A stretch of DNA of 64,000 nt. It comes from Acidimicrobium ferrooxidans (GTDB taxonomy: Bacteria; Actinomycetota; Geothermincolia; Fen-727; Anoxymicrobiaceae). The stretch is from assembly GCA_020723485.1 (NCBI GenBank), contig DYIU01000001.1, positions 124,001 through 188,000 on the forward strand, read 5' to 3'. The position numbers and the translations under genes were made by a program. Below the pieces are notes generated by a model, which was given only the letters and a program-made list of their open reading frames with translations, made no database searches and had not been told where the DNA came from. This document shows positions 43,434 through 52,671 of the stretch, piece after piece. Every line of letters starts with the position of its first letter. Position 1 is the stretch's first letter.

Positions 43434-43522
43434 TGCCACCTCCCCGGGGCTGCCGGGCGGCGCGGCGCCCCGCCCCGAGAGGGTTGCCGCGTTTGACCGA
43501 AGGTTAACGGCCGGGTCGGGAC

Positions 43523-44788
43523 CTACAGGTCCTCTGGTATGGCCTCGCCTCTTATCAGGTCCTCGTAGGTCTCCCTGCGCCTTATCACGTAGGCCTTGCG
43601 CCCGGACACGAGAATCTCCGGCACGCGGGTGCGCGAGTTGTAGTTGGACGACATTGCGAACCCGTAGGCGCCCGCGGTGAAGACGGCCAGGAGGTCGCCG
43701 GACTGGACCTCCGGCAGCTCCCGGTCCTGCGCCAGGAAATCGCCGGACTCGCAAACGGGCCCTACAACGTCGACCTTGACCTCGGGGGCCCCGTCCTTCT
43801 GCACGACCGGCGCTATCTGGTGCGCGGCCTGGTAGAGGCTCGGGCGGATGAGGTCGTTCATGGCGGCGTCCACCACCACGAACTTCTTCTCTTCGCCCTG
43901 CTTGTTGTAGAGCACGGAGGTGACCAGTATCCCGGCGTTCCCGGCGATCATCCGGCCGACCTCCATTATCACGGTGCACCCCGTCTCGTTCAGGAGCGGC
44001 ACCAGCGCGCTCGCGAACTGCTCCGGGGCCGGGGCTTCCTCGTCCGTGTACTGTATGCCGAACCCGCCCCCGATATTGACGTAGCGTATGTCCATTCCCA
44101 GGACCCTGAGGCTCTTCGCCAGGTTGGTGATCTTCGTGAGGCTGTTCTCGAACGGCGCCGAATCCAGTATCTGGGACCCTATGTGCTGGTGGATGCCTAT
44201 CGGGTTCAAGCCCGGCAGCCTCTGCGCCACCTCGTACTCCGCCATGGCCTGGGCCAGGGGGATGCCGAACTTGCTCTGCTTCAGGCCGGTGGCGATGTAC
44301 GGGTGGGTCCGGGGGTCGATGTCCGGGTTGACTCGCACGGCGATGGGGGCCTCGGTGCCCGTGCGTGTGGCCACCTCGTTTATGAGCATGAGCTCCTGGC
44401 TCGACTCCACGTTGAACATGAGTATGCCCTCCTTGAGGGCGTACTCGATCTCCGCCTCGGTCTTGCCCAGGCCCGCGAATACTATCTTCTTCGGGTCCAC
44501 GCCCGCCTGTAGGGCCCGGTACAGCTCGCCGCCCGATACCACGTCCGCTCCAGCCCCCTGGGACGCCATCAGGCTCACTATCGCGACATTGCTGTTGGTC
44601 TTGACCGAGTAGCAGACCAGGTGCGGGATATCGCCGAACGCCTCGTCAATAGCCTTGTAGTGACTGGAGAACGTGTTCCGGCTGTAGAGATAGAACGGGG
44701 TCCCGACCTTTTCAGCTATGTCGGCGACGCGCAGCTCTTCACAGTAGAGCGCACCGTTCTTGTAGGTAAAATCGTTCAATAACACCAC
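43523..44788 (-). CDS. lysA: Diaminopimelate decarboxylase
   Basis: A 421-residue fold-III PLP enzyme. The PLP Lys is K63 in CYSVKTNSNVA; HQHIGSQI, YVNIGGGFG and EVGRMI bind cofactor, and GPVCESGDF supplies the second active-site Cys/Glu. It makes lysine from meso-diaminopimelate. The start is uncertain: GTG at 44788 or 44785, or TTG 44779 which has a GGAG seven bases upstream and starts MNDFTY. The stop is about 90 bases before the DUF362 start. Confidence 0.94.
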   Translation of the reverse strand: MVLLNDFTYKNGALYCEELRVADIAEKVGTPFYLYSRNTFSSHYKAIDEAFGDIPHLVCYSVKTNSNVAIVSLMASQGAGADVVSGGELYRALQAGVDPKKIVFAGLGKTEAEIEYALKEGILMFNVESSQELMLINEVATRTGTEAPIAVRVNPDIDPRTHPYIATGLKQSKFGIPLAQAMAEYEVAQRLPGLNPIGIHQHIGSQILDSAPFENSLTKITNLAKSLRVLGMDIRYVNIGGGFGIQYTDEEAPAPEQFASALVPLLNETGCTVIMEVGRMIAGNAGILVTSVLYNKQGEEKKFVVVDAAMNDLIRPSLYQAAHQIAPVVQKDGAPEVKVDVVGPVCESGDFLAQDRELPEVQSGDLLAVFTAGAYGFAMSSNYNSRTRVPEILVSGRKAYVIRRRETYEDLIRGEAIPEDL

Positions 44789-44917
44789 TCCGGAGGCGCA
44801 GGTGGTCCAGCGAGCAACGCCAGCGCACCCATATTATACTTGTATCATGACCTGTTGTCCTTGAACGACCGCCAGCCGGTCGAGGCGCCGCCCGGGGATG
44901 CCGGGAGAGGGGGATTC

Positions 44918-45160
44918 ATGCATACGACCCACCCTGACCTTGTCGCCATCAAGACGGCTGTCCGCCACCTGGCGGCCCGGCTGGAGAACGAGGCCACCGC
45001 CGCGGGGCACTGGGCCGCCCTGTCCAGGAACCGGGGTGTGGAGGACGTGGCCGAGAGGCTCGACAGCGCGGCGGCATCGCTGGAGGACGCTACGGCCCAG
45101 GCCGAGGCGGCCGCCGAGCTGCTGTTCGACGCGCAGGAGCGCCAGCACGACGAAACCTAA
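44918..45160 (+). CDS. Small predicted coiled-coil protein
   Basis: An 80-residue protein starting MHTTHPDLVAIKTAVRHLA with GAGAGGGGG six bases upstream. It is almost all helix, rich in Ala, Glu and His, with heptad-like patterns in RLDSAAASLEDATAQAEAAAELL. No family recognised. It stands alone on the plus strand and its stop overlaps the convergent endonuclease IV stop by four bases. The window's codon bias fits this frame. Confidence 0.55.
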   Translation: MHTTHPDLVAIKTAVRHLAARLENEATAAGHWAALSRNRGVEDVAERLDSAAASLEDATAQAEAAAELLFDAQERQHDET

Positions 45161-46002
45161 GCCTGGAGGGAGCGGAGGAGGCCCAGGTCGTCCGGGGAGC
45201 CGATATCCTCGTGCGGTAGCTCGATGATGGCTGGCAGGCCCTGCAGGGCCTCGTGGTTCACCATGTAGGCGAAGGAATCGAGCCCTATCATCCCACGCCC
45301 GATGTGCTCGTGGCGGTCCCTGTGAGACCCGCACTCACCCTGCGAGTCGTTCATGTGAAGAGCCCTGAGGCGGTCCAGGCCCACGAACCTGTCGAGCTCC
45401 TCCAGCGCCGAGTCGACCCCGCCGGTCGTGCTTATGTCATATCCCGCGGCGAAGACGTGGCAGGTGTCCAGGCAGAAGCCGAGACGCTCGGGCCGCCCCG
45501 CCATGTCAAAGACCGCCCCGAACTGCTCGAAGGAGTTTCCTATCGAAGTGCCCGCGCCGGCGGTCGTCTCCAGCAGCAGCATGGCGTCCCCCGGCGACTT
45601 GTCCAGGCACGCGTGCACCGCGTCCGCTATCCTCCTCAACCCGAAATCCTCCCCCTCCCCCTTATGGTTCCCCACGTGCGTGATGACGCCCAGGGCGCCC
45701 AGCTTTTCGGCCTTCGCCAGCGAGCTCGCGAGCGAGGCCACCGAGCGCTTGAATATTCCGTCTGAGGGGGCGGCCATGTTCACCAGGTAGATAGAATGGA
45801 TGACTACGGGGTCTATGCCGGAGTTCGACTTCGCCTCGGCGAACTCGGCGGTCTCCTCCTCTGAGACCGGTGTGGTGCCCCACTGCTGGGGGCTTCCGGG
45901 GAAGAACTGGATGGTGTCACATCCCGCGTCCACGCCCTCGACTATCGCCGAGACGGGGTTCCCGGAGACGCTGACGTGATAGCCGAACCTCAACGGCGCC
46001 AC
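45157..46002 (-). CDS. nfo: Endonuclease IV (deoxyribonuclease IV)
   Basis: A 281-residue TIM-barrel AP endonuclease: FGYHVSVSG at the N-terminus, VIHSIYLVNMAAP, VITHVGNHKGEG, LLLETTAGAG, FCLDTCHVFAAG, LHMNDSQGECGSHRDRHEHIGRG and IIELPHE carry the His, Asp and Glu ligands of the trinuclear zinc site. GTG 46002 or TTG 45993 are possible starts, both near a G-rich Shine-Dalgarno. DNA base-excision repair. Confidence 0.94.
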   Translation of the reverse strand: MAPLRFGYHVSVSGNPVSAIVEGVDAGCDTIQFFPGSPQQWGTTPVSEEETAEFAEAKSNSGIDPVVIHSIYLVNMAAPSDGIFKRSVASLASSLAKAEKLGALGVITHVGNHKGEGEDFGLRRIADAVHACLDKSPGDAMLLLETTAGAGTSIGNSFEQFGAVFDMAGRPERLGFCLDTCHVFAAGYDISTTGGVDSALEELDRFVGLDRLRALHMNDSQGECGSHRDRHEHIGRGMIGLDSFAYMVNHEALQGLPAIIELPHEDIGSPDDLGLLRSLQA

Positions 46003-46008
46003 CCCCCG

Positions 46009-47676
46009 CTACATCTTTTCGGGCGCCGACACTCCCAGGAGGCCCAGCACTATCTCGAGCACCTGCCTCGCCGCCCTGGCCACGAACAGCCTCGCCCTTG
46101 TGAGCCTCTCGTCCTCCGTTACCACGCGGCAGTCCCTGTAAAACGCGTGGAACAGCGCGGCAAGGTCCTCCGCGTAGCCGGTCAGCCGGTGCGGCGCCCT
46201 GCGCTCGGCGCAGAACTCGACGACCTCCTCCAGCTCGGCGAGCTTCCTCAGGAGGTCCATCTCGGCTTCAGCCTCGAGGAGCGAGAGGTCCTCGGGCGCC
46301 GGGTCGGAGAGGTCCGCGCCCTCATCCGCCGCGTACCTCAGTATGCTGCAGATGCGCGCGTGGGCGTACTGCACGTAGTAGACGGGGTTCTCCGGCGACT
46401 CGCGCTTGGCGAGCTCGATATCGAACTCGAGGGGGGAGTCGCTCGAGCGCTGGAGGAAAAAGTAACGCGCGGCGTCCGGCCCGACCTCGTCGAGCAGCTC
46501 GTCGAGCAGGATTATCTCGCCCGTCCGCTTTGACATGGTCACCGGCTCGCCGGCGCGGAAGAGCTTGACCAGCTGGCCCAGGATGACCTCCAGGTGCTCC
46601 CTCCCGTACCCCATGGCGTCCATGGAAGCCATCATACGGGCCACGTACCCGTGGTGGTCCGCCCCCCATATGTTGATGATGGTGTCGAAGCCGCGGCGCA
46701 TCTTGTCGCTGTGGTAGGTGATATCCGAAGCGAAGTAGGTGGGCTCCCCGCTGGAGCGGACCAGCACCCTGTCCTTCTCGTCCCCGTAGTCCCTGGTCTT
46801 GAGCCACAAGGCCCCGCCCGCGTGGTAAGCCTTGCCCTCCTTCTCGAGCCAGGCGAGGGTCTCGGAGACCTCGCCGCTCCGGTACAGCTCACGCTCGCTG
46901 AACCACACGTCGAAGACCACGCCCATCCTCCCGAGCGTGACCTTGATGGACTCGAGCATGCGCGGGTACTCCATCTCGATGAACCGCTCGCTTCGCTCCT
47001 CTTCGGACAGCTCCGCGAACCGGGCGCCGTGCTCGTCGTGTATCCTCCGCGCGATGTCGACGATGTAGCCGCCGGCGTACCCGCCCTCCGGGAACTCGGT
47101 CTCGGCGCCGACGAGCTCCATGTACCTGGCCGAGATGGACCGGCCGAAGTTCTGCATCTGGGTCCCGTAGTCGTTCACGTAATACTCGCGTTCGATCTCG
47201 TACCCGGCGTGACTCATCACGCTCGCCAGCGCGTCGCCCAGCGCCGCCCAGCGGCCGTGTCCGACATGCAGCGGCCCCACCGGGTTCGCGCTCACGAACT
47301 CGACCTGGACTTTCCGCCCCGCCCCGACGGAACTCTCCCCGAAGGCGCCGCCTTTCTCCGCGATCTCGAACAGGACGCTCTTGACGAACGAAGGCTGCAG
47401 GTGGAAGTTGATGAACCCGGGGCCCGCCACCTCGACGCCGGAGATAATGTCGGGGGCCTCCTCGACGGAACCGACGATGATCTCCGCGACCTCTCGGGGG
47501 TTCATATCCAGTTTCGCGGCCACCGCCAGCGCGAGGTTGGTCGCCCAGTCGCCGTGCTCCCTGCGCTTCGGGCGGTTGAGCTCGATGCGCTCGTGTTCGA
47601 CCTCGGGGAGCGTTTCTTCAGCGACCGCCCGCTGGAGCGCTCTTTCTATGATGTCGGTTATCTGTTCCTTGGACAT
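46009..47676 (-). CDS. argS: Arginyl-tRNA synthetase
   Basis: A 555-residue class I synthetase with the N-terminal Add-1 domain, SANPVGPLHVGHGR (HVGHG form of HIGH), the ADHHGYVARM segment and VTMSKRTGEIILLDELLDEVG in place of KMSKS, followed by the anticodon-binding DALR domain ending LEIVLGLLGV. ATG 47676 lies next to a palindromic repeat element. Charges tRNA-Arg. Confidence 0.96.
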   Translation of the reverse strand: MSKEQITDIIERALQRAVAEETLPEVEHERIELNRPKRREHGDWATNLALAVAAKLDMNPREVAEIIVGSVEEAPDIISGVEVAGPGFINFHLQPSFVKSVLFEIAEKGGAFGESSVGAGRKVQVEFVSANPVGPLHVGHGRWAALGDALASVMSHAGYEIEREYYVNDYGTQMQNFGRSISARYMELVGAETEFPEGGYAGGYIVDIARRIHDEHGARFAELSEEERSERFIEMEYPRMLESIKVTLGRMGVVFDVWFSERELYRSGEVSETLAWLEKEGKAYHAGGALWLKTRDYGDEKDRVLVRSSGEPTYFASDITYHSDKMRRGFDTIINIWGADHHGYVARMMASMDAMGYGREHLEVILGQLVKLFRAGEPVTMSKRTGEIILLDELLDEVGPDAARYFFLQRSSDSPLEFDIELAKRESPENPVYYVQYAHARICSILRYAADEGADLSDPAPEDLSLLEAEAEMDLLRKLAELEEVVEFCAERRAPHRLTGYAEDLAALFHAFYRDCRVVTEDERLTRARLFVARAARQVLEIVLGLLGVSAPEKM

Positions 47677-47687
47677 ATCAATGTAAG

Positions 47688-47804
47688 AAAAGGGGTCAGG
47701 TCGTTTGTTGCATTATATCGGATGCACAAAGGGGTCAGGTCGTTTGTTGCATTTTCAGCCCATTGCTGGCAAACGATGGATAACGCAACAAACGACCTGA
47801 CCCC
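47688..47804. repeat. GGGGTCA-core palindromic element B (tandem direct plus inverted copy)
   Basis: AAAGGGGTCAGGTCGTTTGT(TGCATT) occurs directly at 47689-47714 and 47728-47753; the inverted copy GCAACAAACGACCTGACCCC is at 47785-47804 and pairs perfectly for 20 bases with 47731-47750. The element fills the 137-base gap between argS and the HtrA gene. Flanking CCCCAATGTG is shared with element D. Confidence 0.8.
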
Positions 47805-47813
47805 AATGTGCGG

Positions 47814-49244
47814 CTACTGGACGTTGGCCGGCTTCTCCTCGAGGGTCACGTCCGCCGTCTTCTTGTCGTTCCCGGAGTAGAAGGTCACCGAGACCTTCTC
47901 CCCCACGCTGCTCTTGCGGACCTCGCTGACCACGTCGTCCATGGACTTCACGGGCTGGCTGTCGATAGAGACGATGATGTCGCCGGTCTTGATGCCCGCC
48001 TTGTCGGCGGGGCCTCCAGGCACCACCCTGGTGACATACGCACCGCTCTCGACGGGCAGGCTGTACCGCGTGGCTACGCTGGGGGTGACCGTCTGGCCCA
48101 GCACCCCGATATAGGGATGGGATATCGGCCGGCCGCTTATTATGTCGTCGGCCACCTTCCTGGCCGTGTTTATCGGGATCGCGAACCCGATGCCCTCCGA
48201 CCCACCCGACGCGGTGGCTATGACCGCGTTGATGCCGATGAGCTTCGCGTTGCCGTCACACAGCGCGCCGCCCGAATTCCCCGGGTTTATCGCCGCGTCG
48301 GTCTGGATCAGGTCGGTGAGCACAGTGGTCTGGCCCCCCTGCTGGGAACCGGCGGCAACGCTCCGATGGAGAGCGCTGATTATCCCGGAGGTCACGGTTT
48401 GCTCGAAACCGAACGGGCTCCCGACCGCTACGCACAGCTGGCCCACCACCAGGTCGTCTGAATCTCCCAGGTCGAGGACCGGCAGGCCGGTCTTTTCTAT
48501 CTTGACCACGGCGATGTCGTTCTCCGGGTCCGCGCCCACCTTCTTCCCTTTGAGCTCCTCCCCGCTCGCCAGCGTCACGGTGATGTCCTGCGCCTCCTCG
48601 ACCACGTGGTTGTTGGTGATTATGTAACCGTCGGGCGTGTAGATGACGCCGGACCCCGTGCCTTCCTCCCCCTCGGTCGTGAAGAAAGGCGTCTGCTGCG
48701 GCGCGGTCCGGATATCGATGTTGACGATCGAGGGAACGACCTTCCGCGCGATGGCCGCGACGTTCATGCCGCCCGCCTCGGAGGGACTGACGACGTTCAC
48801 GGGCTCGTTGTCGCTCTTCTCGGTCTGAACCGTGACCTTGCGGAGCTTTCCCCTCATGATGTCGTACGGATTGACCCCGAACGCCCACGGCATCAAGAGC
48901 AGGACCAGGAGTGCGCCGATGAGGCCGGCCACGATGGCTGCGAAGATGACGCTTCCTATGCCCCTGCCCTTCTTGTCGGGCTTGAGGTCGGCTCGCCGCA
49001 GGGGCGGCAGTTCCCCACTGGGGGGTATCCCCGTTCCCTGACCTCCGTGCGGCGGCGCCTGCGCGGCTCCCGCTGCCGGTGGGCCTGCCTGCGGGCCGGG
49101 CGGAGCAGGCGGAGTCTGAGCAGGCGGCGGCTCCCCGCCGGTCGGCGGTGGGGTCAGGCCCGGGGCGCTGTAATCGCCCGGCCTCGGACCTCCATCCTGG
49201 CCCTGCTGGCCTCCCGCTGGAGGGCCTCCCTGGTTCTGGTCCAT
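47814..49244 (-). CDS. HtrA-family serine protease, membrane-anchored, one PDZ domain
   Basis: A 476-residue protein. Residues 1-95 are cytoplasmic and Pro/Gly-rich, followed by a helix (SVIFAAIVAGLIGALLVLLL at about 95-120). The trypsin-like domain has ITNNHVVEEA with His, ENDIAVVKI with Asp and GNSGGALCD with Ser; the PDZ domain starts VTRVVPGGPADKAGI. This topology is that of actinobacterial HtrA/PepD. Extracytoplasmic quality control is the likely role. ATG with GGAGG upstream. Confidence 0.93.
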   Translation of the reverse strand: MDQNQGGPPAGGQQGQDGGPRPGDYSAPGLTPPPTGGEPPPAQTPPAPPGPQAGPPAAGAAQAPPHGGQGTGIPPSGELPPLRRADLKPDKKGRGIGSVIFAAIVAGLIGALLVLLLMPWAFGVNPYDIMRGKLRKVTVQTEKSDNEPVNVVSPSEAGGMNVAAIARKVVPSIVNIDIRTAPQQTPFFTTEGEEGTGSGVIYTPDGYIITNNHVVEEAQDITVTLASGEELKGKKVGADPENDIAVVKIEKTGLPVLDLGDSDDLVVGQLCVAVGSPFGFEQTVTSGIISALHRSVAAGSQQGGQTTVLTDLIQTDAAINPGNSGGALCDGNAKLIGINAVIATASGGSEGIGFAIPINTARKVADDIISGRPISHPYIGVLGQTVTPSVATRYSLPVESGAYVTRVVPGGPADKAGIKTGDIIVSIDSQPVKSMDDVVSEVRKSSVGEKVSVTFYSGNDKKTADVTLEEKPANVQ

Positions 49245-49257
49245 GCCTGTGGCCTCC

Positions 49258-49286
49258 TTGTTATGGAAAATGCATTCTCATATACT
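49258..49286 (+). promoter_or_regulatory. Promoter-like sequence for the small membrane protein at 49394
   Basis: TTGTTA (49258-49263) and TATACT (49281-49286) are 17 bases apart, 107 bases before the plus-strand start. The stretch is AT-rich and lies in the only gap between divergent genes, so HtrA transcription should also begin in this gap on the other strand. Confidence 0.5.
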
Positions 49287-49393
49287 CGAATGAACTATGA
49301 AGCCGCTAATACATTCTACAATTCTCGTCCCAGACCTCGGCGGAGCAGGCTTCGCAGACGTTAGACGACACTGGGCTCGAAAGGGGTTCGACC

Positions 49394-49765
49394 ATGAGCA
49401 AGCGTGACTACGACACCGAGATGGAAGGCCAGGCCGCCGCCCCGGAGGGCACGTACGGGAAGGGCCCGATACGGGTGAGCCTCGGTGTCTACATAATCAG
49501 CCTGCTGGTGGTGGCCCTCGTCATATTCATCGCGATGCTGGTCCAGTACCTGCCAGGCTACAGGATGAGCAACCGCCTGGAGACCGCGGTCAAGAACGCC
49601 GACTACGTGTACGTCGGCGTGCGGATCCCCAAGGAGGAGCTCAAGAAACGTAAGGTCAATCCCCTCACGAAAGAGGACGACCTGGTCGAGATCCTCAAAG
49701 ACATGGGGGCCAAGCGGGCCAAAGCGGAGATAAACCCTGACCTCACCAGGATCCCCGGCGAATGA
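49394..49765 (+). CDS. Small single-pass membrane protein
   Basis: A 123-residue protein with a cytoplasmic N-terminus, one helix at about 30-50 (LGVYIISLLVVALVIFIAML) and a charged C-terminal domain of about 65 residues containing NADYVYVGVRIPKEELKKRK. No family recognised. The ATG is preceded by an AAAGGGG-type Shine-Dalgarno and a promoter-like site. Divergent to HtrA and convergent with the radical SAM gene. Confidence 0.65.
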   Translation: MSKRDYDTEMEGQAAAPEGTYGKGPIRVSLGVYIISLLVVALVIFIAMLVQYLPGYRMSNRLETAVKNADYVYVGVRIPKEELKKRKVNPLTKEDDLVEILKDMGAKRAKAEINPDLTRIPGE

Positions 49766-49766
49766 C

Positions 49767-49852
49767 TTAACGCTGGGGTCAGGCCTGAATTTTTGAGTAG
49801 GACATGGCCTGTCTAACACCGGCTAATAATTCAGGCCTGACCCCAGCGTTAA
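49767..49852. repeat. GGGGTCA-core palindromic element C
   Basis: A perfect 25-base inverted repeat: left arm 49767-49791 and right arm 49828-49852, separated by 36 bases. The arms read TTAACGCTGGGGTCAGGCCT and then GAATT. The element exactly fills the gap between two convergent genes; the stop of the radical SAM gene (TAA) lies inside the right arm. It probably doubles as a bidirectional terminator. Confidence 0.82.
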
Positions 49853-50859
49853 AGGTCGTATTCGGCCGCCATCGAAAGCGCCTTCTCGCGCTCCTGCTGC
49901 GTCAGCCTCCTGTCGATCGCGGGATGCAGACCAGCCCTGTACTCCGGGCGGTACTGGAACATGAGATTGAAGTAAGCGCCGGGCATGTTTCCCGCGACCC
50001 ACTCCATCACGGGCCTCGTGCAGCACTCCAGGTGCCCGGGGAGCACGAGATGCCTCACCATGACCTCCGAGGTCTCCCAGGCGATGGCGAAATTGCGCCT
50101 CACAACCTCGCCGTAGCCCTCGACGTCAGAGAGTTCCTTCGCGCATGCGTCGTTGCCATACCTGAAGTCGCCCAGGTACACGTCGATAACACCGGTCAGG
50201 AGCTCCATCGCCTCGCTCGAGGTGTACATGTTCGAGTTCCACACCATTGGGAGGAACCTGCCCTCCGCACCGACCAGTTTCACCGTCTCGAGGATAGTGT
50301 GGAGGTCGGGGTCCGGGTTCCCCCCGACGAAGTTGGCGTTACGCGACCCCTGCGAGAGCCCCTCCTGGAGCACGGCGGCGAGCATCGCCGGCTCCGCGGG
50401 AAACCCGGAACGCGGATGCATGGCTATGTCCCAGTTCTGGCAGTAGACGCAGTGGAAAGTGCACCCGGAGAAGAAAATGGTGTGGCTCGGGACCAGCTCC
50501 GGCTCCTCGCCCATGTGCAGGAAATCCGAACTGTAGCGTGACTCGGCCCCTACCCCGCAGTAACCGGTCGCGCCGGACAGCCGGTCGATCTCACACCGCC
50601 TCTCGCAGAAGCGGCACCTGGCGAGCACGCGCCGCGAGAGCTCGACCTTGAGGTCAAGCAGGTTGACCTGGGCCGGCTCCAGGGCTGCGTCGGCCGGCGC
50701 GTCCCGGAGCGCAAGCACCTGTTCGTTGCCCGCCTGCCCTGCTTCCCGGAGCTCTTCGTCGGTGGCAGCCGACAGGTCAGCGTGACATGGTATCGAGCGG
50801 GCGAGCCAGTGCAGGGCGAACCGCTCCTTCCGCCCTGTGCTTGAGTACCTGTCGAGCAT
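49849..50859 (-). CDS. PflX-type radical SAM protein
   Basis: A 336-residue radical SAM enzyme. The CX3CX2C cluster motif is GCTFHCVYCQNWD; an extra N-terminal Cys set, CRFCERRC and GYCGVG, resembles a second Fe-S region of the PflX/COG1313 group. GGNPDP follows for SAM contacts. Members of COG1313 are annotated as pyruvate formate-lyase-activating-like but function is unproven. It begins directly after the tautomerase stop on the same strand. Confidence 0.87.
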   Translation of the reverse strand: MLDRYSSTGRKERFALHWLARSIPCHADLSAATDEELREAGQAGNEQVLALRDAPADAALEPAQVNLLDLKVELSRRVLARCRFCERRCEIDRLSGATGYCGVGAESRYSSDFLHMGEEPELVPSHTIFFSGCTFHCVYCQNWDIAMHPRSGFPAEPAMLAAVLQEGLSQGSRNANFVGGNPDPDLHTILETVKLVGAEGRFLPMVWNSNMYTSSEAMELLTGVIDVYLGDFRYGNDACAKELSDVEGYGEVVRRNFAIAWETSEVMVRHLVLPGHLECCTRPVMEWVAGNMPGAYFNLMFQYRPEYRAGLHPAIDRRLTQQEREKALSMAAEYDL

Positions 50860-51060
50860 CTATTCCTTCATCTGGGCCCTGGCGTCGCACAGCAGGCAAC
50901 CCCCGTGCGCGACGTTCTCGGCCGAATTCTCCCTGATCACCACGATGATAGCCTCTGGCGGCAGCCCGTAGGCCTGCGACACCGATTCAGTGACTCCCTT
51001 CACCATCTTCCGCTTGACCTCCACGTCCGCCGGGGGGCCGTCGATATACACGTTCGGCAT
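50860..51060 (-). CDS. 4-oxalocrotonate tautomerase family protein with CxxC tail
   Basis: A 66-residue protein with Pro2 after the start Met, the catalytic N-terminal base after Met removal, and the 4-OT core VEVKRKMVKGVTESVSQAYGL, PEAIIVVIRENSAENVAHGG. The tail CLLCDARAQMKE, with a CxxC, is longer than in typical 62-residue family members. AAGGAGGAG lies upstream. Touches the radical SAM gene. Confidence 0.85.
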   Translation of the reverse strand: MPNVYIDGPPADVEVKRKMVKGVTESVSQAYGLPPEAIIVVIRENSAENVAHGGCLLCDARAQMKE

Positions 51061-51271
51061 CGGACTCCTCCTTGCTGTGACCTCGCAACAGATAAGGTAG
51101 CACTAGTAGCCTTCTAACTTAACATCGCCGCTCCTGCAAAACGTGCGGCGTGGGCGACAGGACGGTGCCGGCTCACGTCAAAATGCTACAATTAGCGGTA
51201 AACTCGACCGGGATACCCGGCGTGCCGCCCGGCGGATGCGGGGCATGGGCCGGTCATCATGGGAGGAAGAG

Positions 51272-52228
51272 ATGGCAGAACCTGTCAGGGACGTAGCGAT
51301 ACTCGGGGGAGGCCCGTCGGGCCTTACCGCCGGGCTGTACCTGCGCCGCGCTCGGATTGACGCTGTGATGCTCGAACAGCAACTTCCCGGAGGCCAGGCT
51401 GTCTACTCGCCGCTCATCGAGAACTTCCCAGGGTTCCCGGAGGGCATCCCCGGCGCCGACCTCGTCGACCTCATGAAGCAGCAGGTCGACAGGTTCGAGC
51501 TGGAGATAAAGACCTTCGCCCCGGTACAGGAGTTCGTGCTCGACGGCAACGTGAAGAGGCTCAGGTATGAAGGCGGCGGGCTCGACGCTTACGCGGTAAT
51601 AATCGCCACGGGACGCAGCCCCCGAAAGATAGGCATCCCCGGCGAGGAGGAGTACGCCGGCAGGGGGATATCGTACTGCGCCACGTGTGATGCTCCTCTG
51701 TTCAAGGAGAAGGTCGTCCTCGTGGTCGGCGGGGGTGACGCCGCAGTGGAAGAGGCTCTGCACCTTGCGCGTTTCGCGAGCAAGGTCATCCTGGTACACC
51801 GCAGGGACGAGCTCCGCGCGTCCTCGTACCTGCAGGAGCGCATCCTCTCCGAGCCCAGGGTCGAGTTCATGTGGAACTCGGAGCTGAGGGAGATTAAGGG
51901 TGAGCAGACGGTCCAGTCGGCATCCGTCTACAACAACGTGACCGGCGAGACCGCCGAGGTCCCGGTCTCAGGCGTCTTCTTCTACGTGGGAAACGAGCCC
52001 AACACCAGGTTCCTCCGGGACATCGTAGAGCTCAACGAGGGCGGGTATGTGGTCACGGACGACCGCCTGGAATCCAGCGTGCCCGGCATCTTCGCATCGG
52101 GCGACGTCAGGGCGAACCACTTCAAGCAGGTCATACTCGCCGCCGCCGAGGGGGCTCTTGCTGCAATGTCGGCCCAGCGTTACCTCGAGACCATCGGGGC
52201 GCGCAAGGCCTACGAGGGAGGCCACTGA
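51272..52228 (+). CDS. trxB: Thioredoxin reductase
   Basis: A 318-residue flavoprotein disulfide reductase: AILGGGPSGLTAGLYL for FAD, LPGGQAVYSPLIENFPGF, redox-active SYCATCDAPLF (CATC), VVGGGDAAVEEALHLA for NADPH and GIFASGDVRANHFKQ at the end. ATG 51272 has GGGAGGAAG upstream; the longer frame to 51143 is not needed. Reduces thioredoxin. It ends overlapping the DUF3842 start (TGATG). Confidence 0.94.
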   Translation: MAEPVRDVAILGGGPSGLTAGLYLRRARIDAVMLEQQLPGGQAVYSPLIENFPGFPEGIPGADLVDLMKQQVDRFELEIKTFAPVQEFVLDGNVKRLRYEGGGLDAYAVIIATGRSPRKIGIPGEEEYAGRGISYCATCDAPLFKEKVVLVVGGGDAAVEEALHLARFASKVILVHRRDELRASSYLQERILSEPRVEFMWNSELREIKGEQTVQSASVYNNVTGETAEVPVSGVFFYVGNEPNTRFLRDIVELNEGGYVVTDDRLESSVPGIFASGDVRANHFKQVILAAAEGALAAMSAQRYLETIGARKAYEGGH

Positions 52229-52671
52229 TGGTGATCGCGGTCGTGGACGGCATGGGCGGGAGCATCGGTACCCAGATAGTGCTCGGGCTCCGCGGGGCCC
52301 TGCCGGACGAGACGGAGATAATCGCGCTGGGGACCAACGCGATAGCAACGGGCAGCATGATGAGGGCCAAGGCCACGCGCGGGGCGACCGGCGAGAACGC
52401 CATCGCTTTCTCCATCAGCGAGGCGGACATCATAATGGGATCGCTGTCCATCATGGTGCCGAACTCGATGATGGGTGAGGTGACCCCCCGCATAGCCACC
52501 GCGGTCGCCTCCGCCGGGGGTCGCAAGATACTCCTTCCCATATCGAACCCGCCGCTCGAGATACTGGGCATCTCCAGGAAACCGCTCCAGCAGCTCATCA
52601 AGGACGCCGTCTACCTTGTGCGCGAGCAGCTCGGCATGCCCGCCGGGCCTGAGGAGGATACCGATGTGTGA
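52228..52671 (+). CDS. DUF3842 family protein
   Basis: A 147-residue protein beginning VIAVVDGMGGSIGTQIVLGLRG, a glycine-rich nucleotide-binding-like turn, with conserved TNAIATGSMMRAKAT and SNPPLEILGISRKPL. This matches the DUF3842 family of anaerobes; its role is unknown. It is coupled to trxB (one-base overlap) and to the CooT-like gene (eight-base overlap), which suggests a common function with redox or nickel handling. Confidence 0.83.
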   Translation: MVIAVVDGMGGSIGTQIVLGLRGALPDETEIIALGTNAIATGSMMRAKATRGATGENAIAFSISEADIIMGSLSIMVPNSMMGEVTPRIATAVASAGGRKILLPISNPPLEILGISRKPLQQLIKDAVYLVREQLGMPAGPEEDTDV

